64,000 nt of DNA from contig NZ_BMTR01000018.1 in the NCBI RefSeq assembly GCF_014649775.1, positions 1-64,000 of the forward strand. Reading direction: 5' to 3'. A program made the position numbers and the translations under genes. Under the pieces are notes generated by a model that worked only from the letters and a program-made list of their open reading frames with translations, did not search any database and was not told where the DNA came from. The DNA comes from Streptomyces longisporoflavus (GTDB taxonomy: Bacteria > Actinomycetota > Actinomycetes > Streptomycetales > Streptomycetaceae). Shown here piece after piece: positions 32,900-41,811 of this stretch. The stretch's first letter is position 1; each line of letters opens with the position of its first letter.

Positions 32900-35119
32900 A
32901 TGGATCTCGTGCCCGCGCTCGAAGAACCCCTGAAGAAAGTGGTCGGTCCCGCCACCGCGAAGGTGATGGCCGAGCACCTCGACCTGCACACGGTCGGCGA
33001 CCTGCTGCACCACTACCCGCGGAAGTACGCCGAGCGGGGCGAGCTCACCCGCCTCGCCGACCTGCCTCTCGACGAACACGTCACCGTGGTCGCCCGGGTC
33101 GCGACGGCCCGCATCCTGACGTTCAACGGCGGCAGGGGCCAGCGCCTCGAAGTGACGATCACCGACGGCAGCGGGCAGCTCCAGCTCGTCTTCTTCGGGC
33201 GGGGCATCCACAAGCCGCACAAGGACCTGCTGCCCGGCACGCGCGCGATGTTCGCGGGCAAGGTGTCCGTCTTCAACCGCAAGATGCAGCTCGCCCACCC
33301 CGCGTACGAACTCCTCAAGGGCGACCCCGACAACCCCGACAACGCCGACGAGGCGGTGGACTCCTGGGCCGGCGCCCTCATCCCCATCTACCCGGCCACC
33401 GCCAAGCTGGAGTCCTGGAAGATCGCCAAGTCCGTGGACGCGGTCCTGCCCAGCGCCCGCGAGGCCGTCGACCCGCTGCCGCCGAGCCTGCGCGAAGGCC
33501 GGGAGCTGATCCCGCTCCCCGAAGCGCTCCTGAAGATCCACCGCCCGCAGACCAAGGCCGACATCGAATCCGCCCGCGACCGCCTGAAGTGGGACGAGGC
33601 CTTCGTCCTCCAGGTGGCCCTGGCCAGGCGGCGTTACGCGGACGCGCAGCTCCCCGCGATCGCCCGCCGCCCCCGCGAGGGCGGCCTGCTCGACGCCTTC
33701 GACGCCAAGCTGCCCTTCACGCTCACCGAGGGCCAGCAGAAAGTCTCCAAGGAGATCTTCGACGATCTCGCCACCGAGCACCCGATGCACCGCCTCCTCC
33801 AGGGAGAGGTCGGTTCAGGAAAGACGATGGTCGCCCTGCGCGCCATGCTCGCCGTCGTGGACGCGGGCGGGCAGGCCGCCATGCTCGCGCCCACCGAAGT
33901 CCTCGCCCAGCAGCACCACCGCTCGATCACCGAGATGATGGGCGAGCTCGCCGAAGGCGGCATGCTCGGCGGCTCGGACCAGGGCACCAAGGTCACGCTG
34001 CTCACCGGCTCCATGGGCGCCGCGGCCCGCCGTCAGGCCCTGCTCGACCTGGTCACCGGCGAGGCCGGGATCGTCATCGGCACGCACGCGCTGATCGAGG
34101 ACAAGGTCCAGTTCCACGACCTGGGCCTGGTCGTCGTCGACGAACAGCACCGCTTCGGGGTCGAGCAGCGCGACGCCCTGCGCGGCAAGGGCAAGCAGCC
34201 CCCGCACCTCCTCGTCATGACGGCCACGCCCATCCCGCGCACGGTCGCGATGACGGTCTTCGGCGACCTGGAGACCTCGGTCCTCGACCAGCTCCCCGCG
34301 GGCCGCTCCCCGATCGCCAGCCATGTCGTCCCCGCCGAGGACAAGCCCCACTTCCTGGCGCGCGCGTGGGAGCGCGTGCGCGAGGAGGTGGAGAACGGCC
34401 ACCAGGCGTACGTGGTCTGCCCCCGGATCGGTGACGACGTCGACGAAGCCGCCGACCCGAAGAAGGCCAAGAAGAAGGCGGAGGAGGAAGCCACCGCCGA
34501 CAAGCGGCCCCCGCTCGCCGTCATCGAGGTCGCCGAGCAGCTCGCCCGCGGCCCGCTCAGCGGCCTGAAGGTCGAGGTCCTGCACGGCCGCATGCAACCC
34601 GACGACAAGGACGCGGTCATGCGCCGCTTCGCCGCCGGCGAGACGCAGGTCCTCGTCGCGACGACGGTCATCGAGGTCGGCGTGAACGTCCCGAACGCCA
34701 CCGCCATGGTGATCATGGACGCCGACCGCTTCGGCGTATCGCAGCTGCACCAGCTGCGCGGCCGCGTCGGTCGTGGCTCGGCACCCGGTCTCTGCCTCCT
34801 GGTCACCGAGATGCCCGAGGCGAGCCCGGCCCGCGCCCGCCTGGGGGCGGTGGCCGCGACGCTCGACGGCTTCGAGCTCTCCCGGATCGACCTGGAGCAG
34901 CGCCGCGAAGGCGACGTACTGGGCCAGGCGCAGTCGGGCGTCCGCTCCAGTCTGCGCATGCTCGCGGTCATCGAGGACGAGGAGATCATCGCCGAGGCCC
35001 GCGAGGAGGCCGTCGCGGTGGTCTCCGCCGACCCGGATCTGGAGCGCCTGCCCGAGCTGCGCACGGCCCTGGACGCCCTCCTGGACGACGAGCGCGAGCA
35101 GTACCTCGACAAGGGCTGA
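32900..35119 (+). CDS. recG: ATP-dependent DNA helicase RecG
   Basis: A 739-residue helicase that reverses stalled forks and unwinds junctions and R-loops. It has an N-terminal wedge domain (OB fold, ~50-150). The helicase core carries Walker A G-E-V-G-S-G-K-T near 302, D-E-Q-H-R-F-G (motif II), T-A-T-P-I-P-R-T (motif III) and Q-L-R-G-R-V-G-R-G (motif VI), with the TRG region at the end. I take the ATG at 32900 (MDLVPALEEP); GTG 32885 and TTG 32879 are alternatives. A charged insert K-K-A-K-K-K-A-E-E-E near 525 interrupts the second RecA domain. Confidence 0.96.
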   Translation: MDLVPALEEPLKKVVGPATAKVMAEHLDLHTVGDLLHHYPRKYAERGELTRLADLPLDEHVTVVARVATARILTFNGGRGQRLEVTITDGSGQLQLVFFGRGIHKPHKDLLPGTRAMFAGKVSVFNRKMQLAHPAYELLKGDPDNPDNADEAVDSWAGALIPIYPATAKLESWKIAKSVDAVLPSAREAVDPLPPSLREGRELIPLPEALLKIHRPQTKADIESARDRLKWDEAFVLQVALARRRYADAQLPAIARRPREGGLLDAFDAKLPFTLTEGQQKVSKEIFDDLATEHPMHRLLQGEVGSGKTMVALRAMLAVVDAGGQAAMLAPTEVLAQQHHRSITEMMGELAEGGMLGGSDQGTKVTLLTGSMGAAARRQALLDLVTGEAGIVIGTHALIEDKVQFHDLGLVVVDEQHRFGVEQRDALRGKGKQPPHLLVMTATPIPRTVAMTVFGDLETSVLDQLPAGRSPIASHVVPAEDKPHFLARAWERVREEVENGHQAYVVCPRIGDDVDEAADPKKAKKKAEEEATADKRPPLAVIEVAEQLARGPLSGLKVEVLHGRMQPDDKDAVMRRFAAGETQVLVATTVIEVGVNVPNATAMVIMDADRFGVSQLHQLRGRVGRGSAPGLCLLVTEMPEASPARARLGAVAATLDGFELSRIDLEQRREGDVLGQAQSGVRSSLRMLAVIEDEEIIAEAREEAVAVVSADPDLERLPELRTALDALLDDEREQYLDKG

Positions 35120-35190
35120 CAGGCGGCAGGGGCACAGGGACTGAGAGACTGAGGCCGGATCTTCCCGTACGTACACCGACAAGGACTCAG

Positions 35191-35784
35191 ATGACCCGCG
35201 TGATCGCCGGTGTGGCCGGCGGACGTCTGCTCGCCGTCCCGCCGGGAAGCGGTACCCGGCCCACGTCCGACCGCGCGCGCGAAGGCCTGTTCTCCACCTG
35301 GCAGGCCCTGCAGGGCACGCTGGACGACGCGCGCGTCCTCGACCTGTACGCCGGGTCCGGGGCCATCGGCCTCGAAGCACTCTCGCGCGGCGCGAGCCAC
35401 GCCCTGCTCGTCGAGACCGACGCCCGCGCGGTGCGCACCATCCGGGAGAACGTGAAGGCCATCGGCCTGCCCGGCGCGGAGGTCAGGGCGGGCAAAGCCG
35501 CCCAGATCATCCAGGGCGGCGCCCCCACGACCCCGTACGACCTGGTCTTTCTCGACCCTCCGTACGTGGTCACGGACGTCGATCTTCGGGAGATCCTGCT
35601 CACACTCCTTGCCGGGGGCTGGCTCACGGACGATGCGCTCGTCACCGTTGAACGCAGTACCAGAGGCGGAGAATTCAGCTGGCCCGACGGCTTCGACGCT
35701 CTGAGGTCCCGTCGCTACGGCGAAGCCACGTTTTGGTACGGTCGCGCCGCCTCTACGTGCGACGACTCAGTGATCGCGCCATGA
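35191..35784 (+). CDS. rsmD: 16S rRNA (guanine-966-N2)-methyltransferase
   Basis: A 197-residue Rossmann methyltransferase. The SAM-binding run is L-D-L-Y-A-G-S-G-A-I-G-L-E-A near residue 50, and the catalytic motif is L-D-P-P-Y near 117. The N-terminus M-T-R-V-I-A-G-V-A-G-G-R-L-L is family-typical. It modifies G966 of 16S rRNA (E. coli numbering). coaD follows, starting 26 bp after its stop, the standard bacterial rsmD-coaD pairing. Confidence 0.95.
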   Translation: MTRVIAGVAGGRLLAVPPGSGTRPTSDRAREGLFSTWQALQGTLDDARVLDLYAGSGAIGLEALSRGASHALLVETDARAVRTIRENVKAIGLPGAEVRAGKAAQIIQGGAPTTPYDLVFLDPPYVVTDVDLREILLTLLAGGWLTDDALVTVERSTRGGEFSWPDGFDALRSRRYGEATFWYGRAASTCDDSVIAP

Positions 35785-35810
35785 CCGGACCGGAGAGCGA
35801 GGGACTTCAG

Positions 35811-36290
35811 TTGCGCCGCGCCGTCTGTCCGGGGTCATTCGACCCCATCACCAATGGACACCTCGACATCATCGCCCGCGCCTCCCGCCTTTACGACGTG
35901 GTGCATGTCGCGGTGATGATCAACCAGTCGAAGAAGGGCCTCTTCTCCGTGGAGGAGCGGATCGAGCTGATCCGCGAGGTCACCGCCGATTTCGGGAACG
36001 TCGAGGTCGAGTCCTTCCACGGCCTTCTCGTCGACTTCTGCAAGCAGCGCGACATTCCGGCCATCGTCAAGGGTCTGCGAGCGGTCAGCGACTTCGACTA
36101 CGAGCTGCAGATGGCCCAGATGAACAACGGCCTCTCGGGCGTCGAGACCCTCTTCGTGCCCACCAATCCCACCTACAGCTTCCTCTCCTCCTCGCTGGTC
36201 AAGGAGGTCGCCGCCTGGGGCGGCGACGTGGCCCACCTGCTGCCGCCGGTGGTCCACGAGGCTCTGGCGGAGCGCATCGGCAAGAAGTGA
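35811..36290 (+). CDS. coaD: Phosphopantetheine adenylyltransferase
   Basis: A 159-residue nucleotidyltransferase of coenzyme A synthesis. I place the start at TTG 35811 (LRRAVCPGSFDPITNGHLDI) because GAGGGA lies 7 bp upstream and the length then equals the usual 159. The ATG at 35781, which overlaps the rsmD stop, would add ten non-conserved residues. Motifs are G-S-F-D-P-I-T-N-G-H and S-F-L-S-S-S-L-V-K-E. Confidence 0.95.
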   Translation: MRRAVCPGSFDPITNGHLDIIARASRLYDVVHVAVMINQSKKGLFSVEERIELIREVTADFGNVEVESFHGLLVDFCKQRDIPAIVKGLRAVSDFDYELQMAQMNNGLSGVETLFVPTNPTYSFLSSSLVKEVAAWGGDVAHLLPPVVHEALAERIGKK

Positions 36291-36390
36291 CGCGAACTGA
36301 CAGCCCGTCACCCGGTGTCGGACGGCCGCCGACTGGCCTTACAGTCGTGCCGTCCGTCTCCAACCAGCTGTAGAGAGTGGCGAGCACACG

Positions 36391-37470
36391 GTGGACGTGC
36401 AGAAGAAGATCGACGAGATCGTCGAGGCGGTCGGCAGCGCCCGGTCCATGCCCATGTCGGCCTCCTGCGTGGTCAACCGCGCCGATCTGCTGTCGATGCT
36501 CGAAGAGGTGCGCCAGGCGCTGCCCGGCTCCCTGGCCCAGGCCCAGGAGCTCATCGGCGGCCGTGAGCAGCTGGTCGAGCAGGCCCGCCAGGAGGCGGAG
36601 CGGATCATCGAGAGCGCGCACGCCGAGCGCGGTTCGCTGATCTCCGACACGGAGGTCGCCCGCAACTCCCGGGGCGAGGCCGAGCGCATCCTCGCGGAGG
36701 CCCGCCAGGCCGCCGAGGACGTCCGCGTCGAGGCCGACGACTACGTGGACAGCAAGCTGGCCAATTTCGAGGTCGTCCTCACCAAGACGCTCGGCTCGGT
36801 CGGCCGCGGCCGCGAGAAGCTGCTCGGCACCGGACCCGGCCTCGACGAGCAGGGTCACGAGGACGAGGACGCCCCGCAGCGCAGCCACGACCCCGAGACC
36901 CTGCGCCGGGACGCGGACGCGTACGTCGACGCCAAGCTCGGCGCCTTCGAGGCGGTCCTCGCCAAGACCCTGGAGGCGGTCGGCCGCGGTCGGCAGACCC
37001 TGCACGGCCGTGCGCCCGCCGACGACCTCGCGGCCCTCGCGGAGGGCCTCGCGGGGCCGCAGGCGCACACCACGGACGCCGAGTACCTCGCGGGTCTCAC
37101 CGACCCGGCCGCGTCCCGGGCCCAGGCAGCCCCCGCCCCCGTCCACGAGGCCCCGCCGCCACCGCAGACGGCCCCGCAGATCCCCGCGCAGCAGCCGTAC
37201 GCCCCGCCCCAGCAGGAGCCGGACCCGTACGGCTACCAGCAGCAGGATCAGTACGCCTACCAGCAGCAGTACGCCCAGCAGGACCCGTACGGCTACCAGC
37301 AGCAAGATCCGTACGGCTACCCGCAGCAGGGGTACGACCAGACCCAGCAGCAGGGGTACGCGGAGCCGCAGCAGCAGCACCCCGCCCCCGGCGTGCTCGA
37401 CGAGACCAGTCTTTTCGACACCGGCATGATCACTGCCGAGCAGCTGCGCCAGTACGAACAGGGCCGCTAG
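36391..37470 (+). CDS. DivIVA/SepIVA-like coiled-coil protein with Gln/Tyr-rich tail
   Basis: A 359-residue protein starting GTG 36391. Residues ~1-60 begin V-Q-K-K-I-D-E-I-V-E-A-V and contain R-A-D-L-L-S-M-L-E-E. Next comes a long coiled coil (Q-E-A-E-R-I-I-E-S-A-H-A-E, then E-A-E-R-I-L-A-E-A-R-Q-A-A-E). Two related copies of the segment D-(D/A)-Y-V-D-(S/A)-K-L-x-x-F-E-x-V-L-(T/A)-K-T-L follow at ~115 and ~175. The C-terminal ~110 residues are Pro, Gln and Tyr rich, with recurring D-P-Y-G-Y-Q-Q-Q-D units. Actinobacterial homologues act in septation and membrane domain organisation; that role here is inferred. Confidence 0.8.
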   Translation: MDVQKKIDEIVEAVGSARSMPMSASCVVNRADLLSMLEEVRQALPGSLAQAQELIGGREQLVEQARQEAERIIESAHAERGSLISDTEVARNSRGEAERILAEARQAAEDVRVEADDYVDSKLANFEVVLTKTLGSVGRGREKLLGTGPGLDEQGHEDEDAPQRSHDPETLRRDADAYVDAKLGAFEAVLAKTLEAVGRGRQTLHGRAPADDLAALAEGLAGPQAHTTDAEYLAGLTDPAASRAQAAPAPVHEAPPPPQTAPQIPAQQPYAPPQQEPDPYGYQQQDQYAYQQQYAQQDPYGYQQQDPYGYPQQGYDQTQQQGYAEPQQQHPAPGVLDETSLFDTGMITAEQLRQYEQGR

Positions 37471-37588
37471 CCCCCGCCCGGCGGTGCCTCCGGGACCGGA
37501 TTGGGCCGAGAGCGAAAGGTCCAGTATCCTGGCTCTTCGGTCGCGCGTACGTCCGCGATCCGGGCTGCCCGATCAGTGAGTGAAGCTC

Positions 37589-38284
37589 ATGACGGGGCCG
37601 CTCTCCTTGAACTTCCAGGATTCGAAAGCAGGAAAAGCCCTGAGTGCTCACCTTGACCACCGAAACCCTCTCGTGTTCGACACACACGAGCTGGGTCGGC
37701 GTCCTGGTGCGCTGCAGCGGCTGACCCGGTCCGTCGAGGCCCCCGGTGCTCCGGGCGTCTTCGGCATCGACGGGGTCATCGGAGTGCCGGCAGGCGCTCC
37801 GGTCGAGCTGGAGATCCGCCTCGAGTCGGTCATGGAAGGTGTGCTTGTCACAGGCACCGCCCGTGCGACGGCCGAGGGGGAGTGCGTAAGGTGTCTGGAG
37901 CCGCTGAAGCTTGATGTGGACGCGGACTTCCAGGAGATGTTCTCGTACCCTGACGCCGACGACCGGGGCCGCACCGCGGAACCGGCCGACGACGCCGAGG
38001 ACGACGAGGACAGGCTCTATCTCGAGGACGGCTTGTTCGACCTCGAGCCCGTGCTGCGTGATGCGGTGGTGCTCGCACTGCCGATGCAGCCGGTGTGCCG
38101 GGACGACTGTCCGGGCCTGTGTTCCCAGTGCGGAGCGCGGCTCGCGGACGACCCGGAGCACCATCATGACGTCGCCGACATCCGTTGGGCGGCTTTGCAG
38201 GGACTCGCCGGGACCATCCAGGACGGCGAGAAGGACGACGTGAGCGGCGCCGAAGCCGGCGTCGACGAGAAGCAGGAGAAGTAG
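37589..38284 (+). CDS. DUF177 (YceD) family metal-binding protein
   Basis: A protein of up to 231 residues from ATG 37589. The conserved part starts A-H-L-D-H-R-N-P-L-V-F-D-T-H-E-L-G-R-R-P-G, about 18 residues in, so the true start may be later or at GTG 37580. The two cysteine sets C-V-R-C-L-E-P and C-R-D-D-C-P-G-L-C-S-Q-C-G suggest zinc binding. DUF177 proteins are encoded with rpmF almost everywhere and are required for 23S rRNA accumulation. The rpmF start is 2 bp after this stop. Confidence 0.88.
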   Translation: MTGPLSLNFQDSKAGKALSAHLDHRNPLVFDTHELGRRPGALQRLTRSVEAPGAPGVFGIDGVIGVPAGAPVELEIRLESVMEGVLVTGTARATAEGECVRCLEPLKLDVDADFQEMFSYPDADDRGRTAEPADDAEDDEDRLYLEDGLFDLEPVLRDAVVLALPMQPVCRDDCPGLCSQCGARLADDPEHHHDVADIRWAALQGLAGTIQDGEKDDVSGAEAGVDEKQEK

Positions 38285-38286
38285 CC

Positions 38287-38460
38287 GTGGCTGTTCCGAA
38301 GCGGAAGATGTCGCGCAGCAACACGCGCCACCGCCGGTCGCAGTGGAAGGCTGCGGTCCCCACCCTGGTTGCGTGCGAGCGCTGCCACGAGCCGAAGCAG
38401 CAGCACATCGCGTGCCCGAGCTGCGGCACGTACAACAAGCGCCAGGTCCTCGAGGTCTGA
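38287..38460 (+). CDS. rpmF: 50S ribosomal protein L32
   Basis: A 57-residue L32 starting GTG (VAVPKRKMSRSNTRHRRSQW). It has a C-x2-C ... C-x2-C zinc ribbon (C-E-R-C and C-P-S-C). It lies between the DUF177 gene and rnc in one transcript, spaced 2 and 19 bp. Confidence 0.97.
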   Translation: MAVPKRKMSRSNTRHRRSQWKAAVPTLVACERCHEPKQQHIACPSCGTYNKRQVLEV

Positions 38461-38479
38461 GCGGCTGGTGAGAGGCACC

Positions 38480-39328
38480 GTGTCTAGCCACAAGATGGCG
38501 GAAGACGCCAACGCTGAAAAGGCTGCGAACGCCAAGAAGCAGGCGGAAAACACGGCCTCGTCCCACACGCTTTTGGAAGGGCGGCTCGGGTACAAACTCG
38601 AGTCCGCCCTTCTGGTGCGTGCACTGACCCACCGTTCGTACGCGTACGAGAACGGCGGTCTGCCGACGAATGAGCGGCTCGAGTTCCTCGGGGACTCGGT
38701 GCTCGGTCTCGTCGTCACGGACACGCTCTATCGCACCCACCCCGACCTGCCCGAAGGCCAGCTGGCCAAATTGCGGGCCGCGGTGGTCAATTCGCGTGCG
38801 CTTGCGGAGGTCAGTCGCGGCCTCGAACTCGGCTCCTTCATCCGGCTCGGCCGGGGCGAAGAGGGCACGGGTGGCCGGGACAAGGCATCCATCCTCGCCG
38901 ACACCCTTGAAGCGGTGATCGGCGCGGTCTATCTGGACCAGGGTCTGGACGCGGCGGGCGAGCTGGTGCACCGGCTCTTCGACCCGCTGATCGAGAAGTC
39001 CTCGAACCTGGGCGCGGGTCTGGACTGGAAGACCAGCCTCCAGGAGCTCACCGCGACCGAGAGCCTCGGTGTTCCCGAGTACCTCGTCACGGAGAGCGGC
39101 CCGGACCACGAGAAGACCTTTACTGCTGCCGCCCGCGTCGGAGGCGTCTCGTACGGCACCGGCACCGGCCGCAGCAAAAAGGAAGCGGAGCAGCAGGCCG
39201 CGGAGTCCGCGTGGCGCGAGATTCGCTCCGCCGCGGATGAGCGGATTGCGGCGGCCGAAGCCGCCGCCGGGGCTGCATCCGCCGTTGCCGCGAAGGTTGA
39301 CGGGGGCTCCGAAGCTCCGTCTGCCTGA
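38480..39328 (+). CDS. rnc: Ribonuclease III
   Basis: A 282-residue double-strand RNA nuclease, the AbsB-type global regulator of antibiotic synthesis in Streptomyces. I take GTG 38480 (VSSHKMAEDANAEKA); GTG 38468 is also in frame. The catalytic signature N-E-R-L-E-F-L-G-D-S-V-L-G-L-V is near residue 63, with the second acidic site in D-K-A-S-I-L-A-D-T-L-E-A near 140. The dsRNA-binding domain (~185-255) ends G-R-S-K-K-E-A-E-Q-Q-A-A. An Ala/Lys-rich N-terminal tail of ~30 residues precedes the core. Confidence 0.97.
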   Translation: MSSHKMAEDANAEKAANAKKQAENTASSHTLLEGRLGYKLESALLVRALTHRSYAYENGGLPTNERLEFLGDSVLGLVVTDTLYRTHPDLPEGQLAKLRAAVVNSRALAEVSRGLELGSFIRLGRGEEGTGGRDKASILADTLEAVIGAVYLDQGLDAAGELVHRLFDPLIEKSSNLGAGLDWKTSLQELTATESLGVPEYLVTESGPDHEKTFTAAARVGGVSYGTGTGRSKKEAEQQAAESAWREIRSAADERIAAAEAAAGAASAVAAKVDGGSEAPSA

Positions 39329-39440
39329 CAGGCGCTTTACTGTTGGTGCCGGTCGCCTTCTGGTGGCCGGCACCAGCCATTTTCGCCGCTTCGCGGCGGG
39401 TTTCCCACCCGTCCGCCCGTCACCCGGAGTCAAGACCCAC

Positions 39441-40304
39441 ATGCCCGAGCTGCCCGAGGTCGAAGTCGTCCGGCGCGGTCTTGAGCGGTGGGTGGCTCAT
39501 CGCACCGTCGCCGAGGTCGAGGTGCTGCATCCGCGCTCCGTACGGCGGCACGTCGCGGGCGGCGACGACTTCGGGCTCCGCCTCAAGGGCCACCGGGTCG
39601 GTACGGCGATGCGGCGCGGCAAATATCTGTGGCTGCCCCTGGAGGACAGCGGCACCTCGATCCTCGCCCACCTCGGCATGAGCGGACAACTGCTCGTCCA
39701 GCCGCAAGAGGCGCCCGACGAGAAGCACCTGAGGATCCGGATGCGGTTCGCCGACGAGCTCGGCACCGAGCTGCGCTTCGTCGACCAGCGCACCTTCGGC
39801 GGGCTCTCGCTGCACGCGAACACCCCGGACGGACTGCCGGACGTCATCGCGCACATCGCACGCGATCCGCTGGACGAGCTCTTCGACGACGCGGCCTTCC
39901 ACACCGCGCTGCGCCGCCGCCGTACGACGATCAAACGCGCCCTGCTCGACCAGTCGTTGATCAGCGGAGTGGGCAACATCTACGCGGACGAGGCCCTTTG
40001 GCGGTCGAAGCTGCACTACGAGCGGCCCACCGCCACGTTCACGCGCCCGCGCACGGCTGAACTCCTGGGCCACGTACGGGACGTGATGAACGCGGCTCTC
40101 GCCGTCGGGGGCACGAGTTTCGACAGCCTCTACGTGAACGTGAACGGCGAGTCCGGATACTTCGAGCGGTCGCTCGACGCCTATGGACGCGAGGACGAGC
40201 CGTGCCGCCGGTGCGGTACGCCGATGCGCCGTCGTCCCTGGATGAACCGCTCCAGCTACTTCTGCCCGCGCTGTCAGCGGCCGCCGGCCGCCAGGTTGTC
40301 GTAG
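39441..40304 (+). CDS. mutM: Formamidopyrimidine-DNA glycosylase
   Basis: A 287-residue base-excision repair glycosylase/AP lyase that removes 8-oxoguanine and Fapy. The catalytic N-terminus is P-E-L-P-E-V-E-V-V-R-R-G-L; after removal of Met, Pro1 is the nucleophile. The conserved lysine lies in R-R-G-K-Y-L-W near 57. The helix-two-turn-helix N-I-Y-A-D-E-A-L-W is near 176. The C-terminal zinc finger is C-R-R-C ... C-P-R-C. Its 3' end overlaps the convergent HxlR gene by 31 bp. Confidence 0.96.
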   Translation: MPELPEVEVVRRGLERWVAHRTVAEVEVLHPRSVRRHVAGGDDFGLRLKGHRVGTAMRRGKYLWLPLEDSGTSILAHLGMSGQLLVQPQEAPDEKHLRIRMRFADELGTELRFVDQRTFGGLSLHANTPDGLPDVIAHIARDPLDELFDDAAFHTALRRRRTTIKRALLDQSLISGVGNIYADEALWRSKLHYERPTATFTRPRTAELLGHVRDVMNAALAVGGTSFDSLYVNVNGESGYFERSLDAYGREDEPCRRCGTPMRRRPWMNRSSYFCPRCQRPPAARLS

Positions 40305-40669
40305 CGCTCGCGCGCTTCGAGGACGCCGTCCATCCTGCCTTCCACGAAGCGGATGAGGTCCATCAGACGGTCGGTGATCTCCCGCCCCAGCGGGGTGAGT
40401 TCGTAGTCCACCCGCGGCGGGTTCGTGGGCTGTGCCTCGCGGTGCACCAGGCCGTCGCGCTCGAGGGCGTGCAGGGTCTGGGACAGCATTTTCTCGCTCA
40501 CGCCGTCGACCCGGCGGCGCAGTTCGTTGAAACGGAACGTGCCGTCGTGCAGAGCGCCCAGGGTGAGCGCGCCCCAGCGTCCGGTGACGTGCTCCAGGGT
40601 GCCGCGCGAGGGGCACTGCCTGGAGAACACGTCGTACGCCATGTCCTCGGCCCGAGCGGTGGAATCCAT
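40274..40669 (-). CDS. HxlR-family transcriptional regulator
   Basis: A 131-residue winged-helix regulator from the ATG at 40669 (MDSTARAEDMAYDVF); an upstream in-frame codon at 40690 lacks support. The family core is C-P-S-R-G-T-L-E-H-V-T-G-R-W near residue 18, F-N-E-L-R-R-R-V-D-G-V-S-E-K-M-L-S-Q-T-L near 46, and P-R-V-D-Y-E-L-T-P-L-G-R near 86. The single conserved Cys near the N-terminus could sense quinones or aldehydes as in HypR/YodB. No obvious target gene is adjacent. It overlaps the end of mutM. Confidence 0.9.
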   Translation of the reverse strand: MDSTARAEDMAYDVFSRQCPSRGTLEHVTGRWGALTLGALHDGTFRFNELRRRVDGVSEKMLSQTLHALERDGLVHREAQPTNPPRVDYELTPLGREITDRLMDLIRFVEGRMDGVLEARERYDNLAAGGR

Positions 40670-40738
40670 GCCGCAAGGATACTCCCGCACAGCGCTACCC
40701 CAGGGGTTGCGCTAACCGAGAGTTAGTGAGATCCGCCC

Positions 40739-41680
40739 CTAGAAGCCGAAGTCCTGCGTCCACCAGGGCCCGCCCGGCGCGAAGTGCGCGCCGACGCCCA
40801 GGGTCTTGTAGTCGCAGTTGAGGATGTTGGCCCGGTGGCCGGGACTGTTCATCCAGGCGTCCATCACGGACTGCGCGTTCGCCTGGCCGCGGGCTATGTT
40901 CTCGCCGCCCAGGTCCGATATGCCGGCCTTCTCGGCGCGGTCCCAGGGGGTCGCGCCGTCCGGGTCGGTGTGGTCGAAGAAGTCGCGCTCGGCCATGTCC
41001 GCGCTGAAGTTCCCGGCGAGCGAGGCAAGGGCGGCGTCGGCGCGCACGGGGGAGCAGCCGGCCTTGGCCCGCTCCTCGTTCACCAGCGTGAGCACCGCCG
41101 CCTCGGCCGCGCTCTCGGCGGACGGCGACTTCGACGCGGCCGGCGGAGCCTTGGGCTTCCGGGCGGGAGTCTCGCGCGAGGGGCCGCTCGGCGCGGGCGT
41201 CTTCTTCTTCTCGGCGGCGTCGGGCGCGGGCGCCTTGGCCGACGGCTTCTTCGAAGGCTCGGCCGAGGGCTTCCCGGTGGACTGCGAGGGGGTCGGGTCC
41301 GGGGCGGCGGGGCGCTCGGAGCCACGGCTCGGCGGGGTCGACTCGCGCTCGGCGGTGCCGCTGTCGCCGCCCTGGGGGGACACCTCGCTGGGAGTCGTGG
41401 CGGCACGCACCTTGTTCGAGTCGCCGCCACCGCCCAGGGTGTAGTTCTCGGCGCCGGGGACGAGGCCGGAGGCGACGGCCACGGCGCCCATCGCGACGGC
41501 CGCGGACACACCGAGCAGGCCGGTGCGCACCGGTGCGGAGCGGCGGGCCCTGCGACGGTGCGAGGCGGTGGCGGGGCGGTGCTCCGGGGTGCCGGGGTAC
41601 CCGCCCGCGTAGGCGTCGGGGGCCTCTGTGGCGCGGCCGGTGGCGGCTGCCCCTGCGCCGGAGCGTCGGTGGCGTCCCAT
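40739..41680 (-). CDS. Secreted or membrane-anchored CAP/SCP-domain protein
   Basis: A 313-residue protein; I prefer the ATG at 41680 (MGRHRRSGAGAAATG) with AGGAAGG upstream over GTG 41719. It has a basic N-terminus and one hydrophobic helix ~52-72 (L-L-G-V-S-A-A-V-A-M-G-A-V-A-V-A-S-G). Next is a ~110-residue Pro/Ser/Lys/Ala linker. The C-terminal CAP domain (~190-313) has V-N-E-E-R-A-K-A-G-C, F-F-D-H-T-D-P-D-G, G-E-N-I-A-R-G and H-R-A-N-I-L. Such Streptomyces proteins sit in the envelope; their activity is unknown. Confidence 0.9.
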   Translation of the reverse strand: MGRHRRSGAGAAATGRATEAPDAYAGGYPGTPEHRPATASHRRRARRSAPVRTGLLGVSAAVAMGAVAVASGLVPGAENYTLGGGGDSNKVRAATTPSEVSPQGGDSGTAERESTPPSRGSERPAAPDPTPSQSTGKPSAEPSKKPSAKAPAPDAAEKKKTPAPSGPSRETPARKPKAPPAASKSPSAESAAEAAVLTLVNEERAKAGCSPVRADAALASLAGNFSADMAERDFFDHTDPDGATPWDRAEKAGISDLGGENIARGQANAQSVMDAWMNSPGHRANILNCDYKTLGVGAHFAPGGPWWTQDFGF

Positions 41681-41811
41681 CTCCTGGCCTTCCTCGTACT
41701 GGCGGTCAAAGTGGCTCACCCATACGAGTGAGGCTCATCGAGTCGGGACTGTACGCGATGGCGCATGGGGACGAAGTGCTCCGAGAGCAATTGGCCGGTT
41801 AGCGTGCACCC

